NCBI GenBank assembly: GCA_020636405.1
Contig: JACJXW010000004.1
Location: 1,302,001 to 1,366,000, forward strand
Direction of reading: 5' to 3'
DNA from: Lewinellaceae bacterium
GTDB taxonomy: Bacteria > Bacteroidota > Bacteroidia > Chitinophagales > Saprospiraceae
Length of the DNA: 64,000 bases
Below, piece by piece: positions 23,694 through 30,631 of this stretch. Position 1 is the stretch's first letter, and each line of letters opens with the position of its first letter. The notes beneath the pieces were generated by a model. It worked only from the letters and a program-made list of their open reading frames with translations, ran no database searches and was not told the origin of the DNA. The position numbers and the translations under genes are program-made.

Positions 23694-24680
23694 TTACTGC
23701 AACCACCTCAGCGCTTCCTCCAGTATCGTGTCCTTCCCGGCGGCCCGGTCCTCCTCCGCCCAGTCTACCCGGATATCCGGCTCCACACCATGCTCAATAA
23801 TAAAGCCATCGGGCAGCCAGGTGATGGACGAACTGAAGTTGAACGCCCAGCCGTTGGGCAGTTCCCAGCCCACCGGAGCGCCGCCGCCGCCGCCGGTTCG
23901 ATCGCCGATGAGGGTAACGTTGGGAAAGGCCTTCATCATGGCGGCAAAGAAGTTGCCGGCACTGTACGTGGTGCGATTCGTGAGCACCACTACCTTGTCT
24001 GCCAGCCGTTTGCCTTCCGGTTCGAGGAAAGCCGGGTCCGGCTCGGTGAAATCATCGCGTCCCGGGCCGTTCTTATAGATGGTGGTGTATATGTGGCGGC
24101 GCTGGTCCACAAAGCGCCGGGCAAGGCGGAACCCATTTTCGGGATTCCCGCCTTCGTTATTCCGGATGTCAATGACCAGGCCTTTCAGCCCGGCAAATTT
24201 GTCCGCCAGATAATCCAGGTCTTCATCCTGAATGGGGCCGTTAAAACTGCGGTACCAGACGTACCCAACCGAATCGATAACCGTATTGAACAAACTGCCG
24301 GTGATCTCAAAATCTCCCCAGTAGTTTTCCTCCAGAAAGAAGCGGTTAAAATTCTCGGGCGCCCCCGCGTACCAGGGATAAAAATAAGTGTCGGACTCGG
24401 AACGCAGATTGATGTGGCCATCCTTCAGGATGTCCAGCATTTCCGTGAGCAGCCCCCACAGCTCCCGCTCTGTCATGTCCGCTCTTACCCGCGGCCGGTA
24501 GGCTTGGTAGACGCTGTCCCAGTCCACATTCTTGTATTCAAAAAAGGAGTAGCGTTCGTCCAGTGTCTTCCAGAGGATCTCAAAATTCTCCTCCGGGGTG
24601 TTCGCCGGATCCGGGCCGAAGAAGGGCTTTTCGCAGGAGAGGAGAAGAAGAAGTATGGAGATGATTATGGTATATTTCAT
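23694..24680 (-). CDS. S41 family peptidase lipoprotein
   Basis: 328 residues from the ATG at 24680. The frame is open to 24848, but those extra residues are translated spacer, and the lipoprotein signal (MKYTIIISILLLLLSC) begins here. An N-terminal helical domain (NFEILWKTLDERYSFFEYKN, VDWDSVYQAYRPRV, LTEMLDILKDGHINL) precedes the protease core: GLVIDIRNNEGGNPENGFRL, then KVVVLTNRTTYSAGNFFAAM with the catalytic serine after TTYS, and LIGDRTGGGGG. The C-terminal GFIIEHGVEPDIRVD is the usual end of this family. No PDZ domain is obvious. It is predicted to act at the inner or outer membrane face on periplasmic proteins. The beta-barrel gene lies upstream on the same strand. Confidence 0.9.
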   Translation of the reverse strand: MKYTIIISILLLLLSCEKPFFGPDPANTPEENFEILWKTLDERYSFFEYKNVDWDSVYQAYRPRVRADMTERELWGLLTEMLDILKDGHINLRSESDTYFYPWYAGAPENFNRFFLEENYWGDFEITGSLFNTVIDSVGYVWYRSFNGPIQDEDLDYLADKFAGLKGLVIDIRNNEGGNPENGFRLARRFVDQRRHIYTTIYKNGPGRDDFTEPDPAFLEPEGKRLADKVVVLTNRTTYSAGNFFAAMMKAFPNVTLIGDRTGGGGGAPVGWELPNGWAFNFSSSITWLPDGFIIEHGVEPDIRVDWAEEDRAAGKDTILEEALRWLQ

Positions 24681-24853
24681 AGTTTGATTTTTTCGGCTGC
24701 CATTCTGACGTTGGACACTGTTGGAAGCAGGTGAGCTGCAGCAGCCTGCCGCGGTTGCGAACACCGAAATCCGAACCGCGAACTTGTCCAGCATAAGACG
24801 GATACCCATGTTTTTAGTTTTGCCATTTATGTTCAGACACTTACACATTTGAA
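24681..24853 (-). other. Spacer with periodic cgaa-words between beta-barrel and S41 genes
   Basis: The segment gcgaacaccgaaatccgaaccgcgaac at 24756-24782 repeats a (c/g)cgaa(a/c) word four times. This is the same style as the other periodic spacers. There is no independent gene; the open frame through it is an extension of the S41 frame. Confidence 0.45.
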
Positions 24854-25675
24854 CTATATCCGTATCCTGATCCCCAGGGTAAACCCATGGCGGGCGGCAT
24901 TGACGCGGCGCTGCCCGTCGTAGTGGTAGAATTCCCAGTCGTAGGCGAAGCGCAGCTGGTTTCCGCCGGCAATGGGGTAGGCCAGCTCCAGGCGGGACTG
25001 AATGCCGGGGAAGCGGTTGAGGGTCAATACTTCACTTTCTTCCAGGCGTTCTTTCAGCCAGTCGTGCTCGGGGTCGATGTAGTTGTAGAGGTTGAGGTAA
25101 CTGGGGCGGATGACGTGGCTCAGCAGGGGCAGGGCGCCGGTCCAACCCAACGTCACCTCCTTTTCCCGTATTTGAAAAGCCCGTTCTCCCCGGATGGAGG
25201 CGCCAAGGGTGTTGGCGATAAAAAAAGATATGAACCCCGTATCGTTCTGGGGTGTCAGGCGTATGCTGTTGTGCCAGCGGTAGTATCCGCCGAAGAACCA
25301 GGTGAAGCGGCCCGTGGAAAGGGCGGGCACCCGGCGCAGGTACTGGTAAGACAGGTTGATCTGGAAAAAACTGCTGGCCATAGGGCGCAGCTCGGTGGCG
25401 TTCTTCGAAGACAGCCGCCCGAGATCTCCAGCCAGGGCGAGCCGGCTTATGGAATGGGGCTTTCGCTTTTCAAAACCCAGGACGATGGCCAGGGGGGCGC
25501 CCGTGTAGGCCATTGGAGACACCGCGGGGTCCTGTAGGCGGTGGGCAGCGCTGCCCAGCCCGAGTTCCAGGTAGCGAAAACGGGGTGGAGCCTCCTGTCC
25601 GAAGGCCGCCTGTGCTATCCAAAATAACCAGAACAGGGCCAAGTTCCCTGCCCGGAAAAAGAAGGGTGATTTCAT
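24854..25675 (-). CDS. Putative outer-membrane beta-barrel protein
   Basis: 273 residues with a signal peptide (MKSPFFFRAGNLALFWLFWIAQAAFG). The mature part is a series of alternating amphipathic strands (FRYLELGLGSAAHRL, SISRLALAGDLGRL, SSFFQINLSYQYLRR, FTWFFGGYYRWH, ISFFIANTLGASIRG, QLRFAYDWEFYHYDG, HGFTLGIRIRI), ending in a strand with alternating hydrophobics as outer-membrane barrels do. No specific family is recognised. It is followed after a 173-nt spacer by the S41 gene. Confidence 0.65.
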   Translation of the reverse strand: MKSPFFFRAGNLALFWLFWIAQAAFGQEAPPRFRYLELGLGSAAHRLQDPAVSPMAYTGAPLAIVLGFEKRKPHSISRLALAGDLGRLSSKNATELRPMASSFFQINLSYQYLRRVPALSTGRFTWFFGGYYRWHNSIRLTPQNDTGFISFFIANTLGASIRGERAFQIREKEVTLGWTGALPLLSHVIRPSYLNLYNYIDPEHDWLKERLEESEVLTLNRFPGIQSRLELAYPIAGGNQLRFAYDWEFYHYDGQRRVNAARHGFTLGIRIRI

Positions 25676-25794
25676 ATGTAATGCTCTATGGTTGGCCTCA
25701 AAGATGAGAAGAAGAGGGTTCCCGATCGTTCCGATTGCTCATCCTGAACGAGGTATTTACTTCAGTGACAAAAAAGGGCCCGGCTTTTACCCAA

Positions 25795-28700
25795 TTACTG
25801 ACAAAAATCCTCCTGCAACACCTCCTCCAGCATCTTCAGGAAGAAATCAGCGTTACGCTGGTTGAAGCACATTGGCGGTTTGATCTTTAATACATTCTCA
25901 TGCGGCCCGTCGGTGCTCATCAACACTCCTTTTTCCCGCATGCGATTGGCCAGATAGGAGGCCTGGGCCGTGGCGGGCTCTAGGCTTTCTCTATTGCTTA
26001 CCAGCTCGAAGCCCAGGAAAAGGCCGTGTCCCCGCACGTCGCCGATCAGCGGGTATCGCTGCTGCAGGTTTTGCAGCCCCTCCAGCAGATGATTCCCCAC
26101 CCGACGGGCGTGTTCCTGCAGGCCTTCCTCCTCAATGATCCGCAGTACCGCCCTGCCGATGGCACAGGATACGGGGTTGCCCCCGAAAGTGTTGAAGTAT
26201 TCCATCCCATTGGCGAATGCTTCTGCAATCTCCGGACGGCAGGCTACTGCTCCCAGCGGGTGGCCGTTGCCGATGGGTTTGCCCATCACTACGATATCAG
26301 GGACGACGCCTTGAAGTTCAAAGCCCCAGAACGTCTCGCCGGCCCGCCCGAAGCCAACCTGTACCTCATCGGCGATGCAGACGCCGCCGGCATTTCGTAC
26401 ATACTGGTATGTTTCACGTAAATATCCCTGGGGAGGCACCACCTGCCCCCCGCAACTAATGATGCTTTCTGCAATGAATCCGGCGATGCCCCGGCCTTCC
26501 CGCTGCACCTGTTCGACGGCTTTCAGGACATGAGCCGCGTAGGCTGGCCCGGAATCCGCGCCCCGGTGCATGCCCCGATAGGGGTCAGGGATCGGAACCA
26601 CCTGAACCCAGCCGGGCGCTCCCTGCCCGCCCTTGCCGTCGAATTTGTAGGAACTGATGTCTACGCAGGCGTTGGTATTGCCGTGGTAGCCGACTTCCAA
26701 CACCACCATATCGCGCTGGGCAGTATACGCTTTTGCCAGGCGTAAAGCCAATTCATTTGCTTCACTGCCTGAATTGACGAAATGCACTACACTCAGCTCC
26801 GAAGGCAGCTTGGCAAGCAGTTCTTCAGCGAAACGTACGAGGTGGGTGTGCAGGTAGCGGGTATTCGTGTTCAGCAAACCCATTTGCTGCTGTGCCACCT
26901 TTACTACCAGTGGGTGCTGATGGCCGACATGCGGGACGTTATTGACCGTATCCAGGTACCGCCTTCCACTGGTATCGTAAAGGTATTGCATAAACCCCCG
27001 CACCATATGTAGTGGCCGGTGGTAAGAAACGCTGAGGCTGCGCCCCAGGTGGCTGCGCCTTTTCCGAAACACTTCTTCGTGCCCCAGTTCTTCCCGTTCG
27101 GGGCGGGTGGCGCCGTCCGGCAGGCCTGCCAGGGGCTCCGGGTTGGGACAGATACTCTTCCATACGGGCCAATGGCCCGGAAAACCTACTCCCGGGTAAT
27201 CTCCTTTATTGCCGAGTGTATCCAGCATCACCTGAAAGTGCAGGTGGGGCGGCCAGTTGCCATTCTCCTCTACCGCTCCAAAGGCGGCGATCTGCTGTCC
27301 GCGGTGTACCGGCATGCCTAGTTTCAGGCTTTTCAGGCATTCGCGGTTAAGGTGGCCGTAGAGGGTATAAAAACGGGGCCCATTCTCCGGCTCGTGTTCC
27401 AGGATAATGGTGGGGCCGTAGTCGCGCTCGTGGGCATTATCGGCGAGGCTATGGACTTTGCCGGCAAAGGGAGCAAAAACCGGCGTACCGGCAGCGCCCC
27501 AGATGTCCAGCCCCAGGTGTACACTGCGCCATTGAGGGCCGTCGTTGCCCATTTGCAGGTAGGCGTCAGTGGTATAAAAAGGACGTACTTCGCCGTACCC
27601 GCCGGCGCCGGCGGACACCCCGGCGTCTTCCATAAGCCGTTCGATGTGGCGTAAGAAGCGGCCTTGTTCATTGAAGTTATCATTGTTGCCCAGTTCGGGG
27701 CTGCCTACGCCCAGGTCCATCGCCCGCCATTGTCCGGGCTCCAGTCGCAGCGCAGTGAGGGGGGTGAAATCCTGGCGGCGGGCCCATTCCCGGAAGGCCG
27801 GCGCCTGTGGGCAGGGCTCCCAGCCACAGGCGTGGCGAAAGGTGTAGTGGGCGAATGCAGGTGGAATATTTTGCAGCTTCTCCAGCAGTGTCCAGGCGGG
27901 CTGTTCACTGATGAGCAGGTACTTGTTATCCGGCTCTTCCTGCTTGTTGATAGCAGAGTTGGTGACGCTGATCAGCAACCGGGCGCTGGTGAGGGCGAGC
28001 AGGGCGGCTATTTCCTCCTCCTGCAGTGGGAAAACAGCGTGAAAGCCCCGGATAACGGGGATGGCTGCCGCCAATGGGTCCGGCTTGTCCATCAGCGCAT
28101 AGGCCAGGGCGATGGCCAGGTCGTTGATGGTTTGGGTATAAAGGGCATCGCCGAAGTCGATAAAGCCGGCCACTCTGTGCCCCCATGTCGCCGGGTGCCC
28201 TTCCCGGTTTTCGGTAACGAGGACATTGTAGTCGTTGGCGTCGTTGTAATTTACGCTTTTGCGCAGATGGGGTAGGCGGGGTTCTGCTTCCCTTTCGAAC
28301 AGGCCCAGGAAATACCTGAACAGTTCAGCCTGCTGTCCTTTAAACAGGTGTTCATATTCCTTTACCCAGGGGAGCCCGCTGGGGTCCCATTTGAAAGGCC
28401 GCTCGGCGGCCGGGTGGTAAAAGCCTTCCAGCGCGCGGGAAAGCTGGCCGCAGGCCCGGCCCAGGCTCTCCAGCAGGGCAGGGGAATGGGGGCTGGCTTT
28501 GGCAAACACTTTACCTGGCACCCAGTGGAGGAGCCGAATATAGCGTTGATGGCCGTGCTCGTCCTGTACCGATGTGGCCAATTGCCCATTCCTATCCGCA
28601 ACCGGCAAGGGAAGTTGAAGAGGAAGTGCGGCCTTTTCCAGTCGTTTCAAAACGGCCGCCTGCATTTCCAAAAGCTTTGGGTCGGCGCCGGGACGGGATA

Positions 28701-28863
28701 ACTTGAGGGTGTAGGAAGCGCCATTGGGGGTATCCAGGCGGAAGTTAAAGTCGACTTCTCCGGGCAGCATCCTGGCCTGGCATCGGATGCCGTAGTGTTG
28801 AAAGGCCAGCCTTTCGGCCTGAGCTTCGGAAATAGACAGGTGGGTGTAAGAGGAGGACGCCAT
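25795..28863 (-). CDS. Three-domain fusion: hydroxylysine-kinase-like APH, M23 peptidase, class III aminotransferase/phospho-lyase
   Basis: 1022 residues from the ATG at 28863; an ATG at 28914 lies inside the promoter and is rejected. Residues about 15-330 are an aminoglycoside-phosphotransferase-type kinase with NYNDANDYNVLV (Asp208, Asn213) and GFIDFGDALYTQTINDLAIA (Asp236), closest in style to hydroxylysine kinase. Residues about 420-570 are an M23 LytM-type domain with all zinc ligands in place: HLGLD (His449, Asp453) and HLHF (His540, His542), plus LYGHLN (His504). Residues about 595-1018 are a class III PLP enzyme with SGSEAN (698-703), IADEVQVGFGR (Asp832) and MGKPIGNGHP (Lys862), similar to ethanolamine-phosphate and phosphohydroxylysine phospho-lyases. 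Kinase plus phospho-lyase would phosphorylate an amino alcohol and then eliminate phosphate. No signal peptide is present, so the role of an intact M23 fold is unclear. Confidence 0.92.
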   Translation of the reverse strand: MASSSYTHLSISEAQAERLAFQHYGIRCQARMLPGEVDFNFRLDTPNGASYTLKLSRPGADPKLLEMQAAVLKRLEKAALPLQLPLPVADRNGQLATSVQDEHGHQRYIRLLHWVPGKVFAKASPHSPALLESLGRACGQLSRALEGFYHPAAERPFKWDPSGLPWVKEYEHLFKGQQAELFRYFLGLFEREAEPRLPHLRKSVNYNDANDYNVLVTENREGHPATWGHRVAGFIDFGDALYTQTINDLAIALAYALMDKPDPLAAAIPVIRGFHAVFPLQEEEIAALLALTSARLLISVTNSAINKQEEPDNKYLLISEQPAWTLLEKLQNIPPAFAHYTFRHACGWEPCPQAPAFREWARRQDFTPLTALRLEPGQWRAMDLGVGSPELGNNDNFNEQGRFLRHIERLMEDAGVSAGAGGYGEVRPFYTTDAYLQMGNDGPQWRSVHLGLDIWGAAGTPVFAPFAGKVHSLADNAHERDYGPTIILEHEPENGPRFYTLYGHLNRECLKSLKLGMPVHRGQQIAAFGAVEENGNWPPHLHFQVMLDTLGNKGDYPGVGFPGHWPVWKSICPNPEPLAGLPDGATRPEREELGHEEVFRKRRSHLGRSLSVSYHRPLHMVRGFMQYLYDTSGRRYLDTVNNVPHVGHQHPLVVKVAQQQMGLLNTNTRYLHTHLVRFAEELLAKLPSELSVVHFVNSGSEANELALRLAKAYTAQRDMVVLEVGYHGNTNACVDISSYKFDGKGGQGAPGWVQVVPIPDPYRGMHRGADSGPAYAAHVLKAVEQVQREGRGIAGFIAESIISCGGQVVPPQGYLRETYQYVRNAGGVCIADEVQVGFGRAGETFWGFELQGVVPDIVVMGKPIGNGHPLGAVACRPEIAEAFANGMEYFNTFGGNPVSCAIGRAVLRIIEEEGLQEHARRVGNHLLEGLQNLQQRYPLIGDVRGHGLFLGFELVSNRESLEPATAQASYLANRMREKGVLMSTDGPHENVLKIKPPMCFNQRNADFFLKMLEEVLQEDFCQ

Positions 28864-28903
28864 GATAGCTATTTGCGTTTTTTCTTGCGGAATTGGATTC
28901 CCG

Positions 28904-28933
28904 CAAAAGTACAAAAAGGCTCGGGGGCTTCAA
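28904..28933 (-). promoter_or_regulatory. Bacteroidota-type promoter of the fusion gene
   Basis: On the minus strand TTG (28931-28933) and TACTTTTG (28904-28911) are separated by 19 nt, an exact match to TTG-N19-TAnnTTTG. The -7 box lies 40 nt before the ATG at 28863 and so decides against the longer start at 28914. Confidence 0.72.
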
Positions 28934-29073
28934 ACGCAGGCTTCCCTCTGTTCATTCATTAGTTCTTCGGGGAATTTATCTTCGACTGGATTTAACTCGA
29001 TGCCATGCCCTGGCCAGGCTTTACGCCTGCAGGTAGCAGGTTGAGTTTTCGATGGATCCGGAGGTGCGAATTC

Positions 29074-29682
29074 CTACTCCACCTTCAACCCCGGCAACCC
29101 CCACCGCCGCTTCACCGCCAGTACGCGCAGGACAATAATGAACAGTACGGTACAAAGAACATTGACGTGGTATTCCAACCCCGCGGCCTGTAAGGCCAGG
29201 AACAACACCCCTCCCGCGATGCAGGCCGTAGCGTAGACCTCTTTACGGAAGATCAGCGGCACCTCGTTGCACAGCGTGTCCCGTAGTACTCCGCCGAAGA
29301 CGGCTGAGACGGTGCCCATCATCACCCCGATCACCGGAGAGAGGCCCAGCGCCAGTGTCTTGTTGAGGCCGAGGATGGTGAACAGGCCAATGCCAATGGT
29401 GTCGAAGAGGAACAGGGTCCGCCGCAGTTTCAGGATATAACGATGAAAAAGATAGGTAGCCAGAATGCCGCCGGTGACGACCAGCAGGTAGTTCAGGTCC
29501 TTCATCCAGCCGACGGGCGTGGCGCCCAGCAGTACATCGCGGATGGTGCCCCCACCCAGGGCAGTGAGGAAAGCGATCACAAAGCCGCCGAACAGGTCAA
29601 GTTTCTTCTGAGAGGCCGTCAGCAGGCCGCTGATGGCAAAAACGAAGGTACCCACCAGGTCAAGTGCGTAAATGAGATCCAT
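29074..29682 (-). CDS. TRIC-type (UPF0126/YadS) cation channel family membrane protein
   Basis: 202 residues. Two homologous three-helix repeats are visible: ALDLVGTFVFAISGLLTAS with FVIAFLTALGGGTIRDVLLG, and DTIGIGLFTILGLNKTLAL with VMMGTVSAVFGGVLRDTLCN. The paired GGGxxRD/GGVLRD motifs are the family hallmark, and a last hydrophobic helix ends the protein. Bacterial members form trimers that conduct monovalent cations; some annotations give amino-acid export. It sits 52 nt downstream of the CxxCH lipoprotein gene on the same strand. Confidence 0.92.
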   Translation of the reverse strand: MDLIYALDLVGTFVFAISGLLTASQKKLDLFGGFVIAFLTALGGGTIRDVLLGATPVGWMKDLNYLLVVTGGILATYLFHRYILKLRRTLFLFDTIGIGLFTILGLNKTLALGLSPVIGVMMGTVSAVFGGVLRDTLCNEVPLIFRKEVYATACIAGGVLFLALQAAGLEYHVNVLCTVLFIIVLRVLAVKRRWGLPGLKVE

Positions 29683-29734
29683 AACAGGGTGTTAGGACTG
29701 AAGGTCCGGACAGCAATAAATGGAAATGAACCCT

Positions 29735-30187
29735 CTACTTCTCATCAAAATCCAGCTTGATATGCGCCGGGTGGCATTTCTTGCACTGCGCCTCCTCAAA
29801 AAAAGTGGAGAAAGGCCGCTTAATGGGCTCCTGCGTCATAGCGCTGTGTTTGATCAGTTTGCCCAGCAATTCATTAGTGATGTCCATATCCAGAAGGATC
29901 GAATCTCTGGTTCGGGGGTAGCTTACCAGGATTACCGGCGCTGAACCTTCTGCGTCATCACTCTGGCGTTTCACCATCTTCCATTCATTCTTTCCGGTTC
30001 GCACCAGTTTTTGATCCTGATAGGGCACCCAGCCAATGGTGATCTTGATCTCCGGATGGAAGGATGCGATCTCGGATGGATGCATGATCCGGCTGGTGGA
30101 AGTGGTAGCCGTCATTTGTTTGGCCTCTCCGCAGTTGAATACGATAAAGGCGATCAGCAGGAAAAAGAACGCGATTCTCCAGGTCAT
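29735..30187 (-). CDS. Small exported protein with a single CxxCH heme-type motif
   Basis: 150 residues. The N-terminus is a lipoprotein-like signal (FFFLLIAFIVFNCGEA). The body is not recognised, with patterns such as HPSEIASFHPEIKITIGWVP and LVSYPRTRDSILLDMDI. Near the C-terminus QCKKCHPAHIKLD carries CxxCH, which in an exported protein suggests covalent heme c, though no distal Met or His ligand is obvious. The protein might be a mono-heme electron carrier or a cysteine-pair metal binder. It is co-directional with the TRIC-type gene. Confidence 0.65.
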   Translation of the reverse strand: MTWRIAFFFLLIAFIVFNCGEAKQMTATTSTSRIMHPSEIASFHPEIKITIGWVPYQDQKLVRTGKNEWKMVKRQSDDAEGSAPVILVSYPRTRDSILLDMDITNELLGKLIKHSAMTQEPIKRPFSTFFEEAQCKKCHPAHIKLDFDEK

Positions 30188-30380
30188 GGCGTTAATTTTA
30201 GAGGTTATGATTTTGAACTCATTCTTAACATCGGAATAGGATTCTCCGGCAAAATAGGGATTTGAGGCGTATTTAATCCACCCCGGGCATTAATAATCCC
30301 CATCCGTCTTTTGGGAAACCTGGAATACTGATGATTTTTATAATCATTATAAAAGTAATCGTTATTTTTGTAACGGTTAT

Positions 30381-30459
30381 GCTTTTCGCTTTTCGCTTTT
30401 CGCTTTTCGCTTTTCGCTTTTCGCTTTTCGCTTTTCGCTTTTCGCTTTTCGCTTTTCGC
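30381..30459. repeat. 7-nt tandem repeat, eleven exact copies of gcttttc
   Basis: Eleven uninterrupted exact copies of gcttttc (30381-30457) plus gc. It lies in the 444-nt gap between the divergently transcribed CxxCH gene (start 30187) and TonB receptor gene (start 30632). Perfect short tandem arrays are prone to copy-number change by slippage. Translation on the minus strand gives a K/R/A/S/E repeat that is an artefact. The rest of the gap is AT-rich with no recognised gene. Confidence 0.95.
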
Positions 30460-30631
30460 CAAAAAAACCATTTATCATTCCTCCGGAAAAATTAATAATT
30501 CTAACTTGCGTTTCCTTTTGGGAAAGCCGGGCTGCTGCCCTCCAGGCCATCGGAGTTATTGGCTGCCGGGGATAACCAATAATCTGCTGTAGCCAGTAAC
30601 CCTTACTCCCGGCCCAACGTAAAGCACTATC

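Noticed and set aside
25760..25790. Possible terminator aaaaaagggcccggctttt after the beta-barrel/fusion junction
   Set aside because: Only about five base pairs can form around a large loop, so it was not called.
30381..30459. CRISPR array
   Set aside because: Units are 7 nt with no spacers; the other arrays (8 and 16 nt) likewise lack unique spacers, and no cas gene is present.
30205..30471. Minus-strand peptide with KRKAKSE repeats
   Set aside because: It is only the translation of the 7-nt tandem array; no homology-like features outside it.
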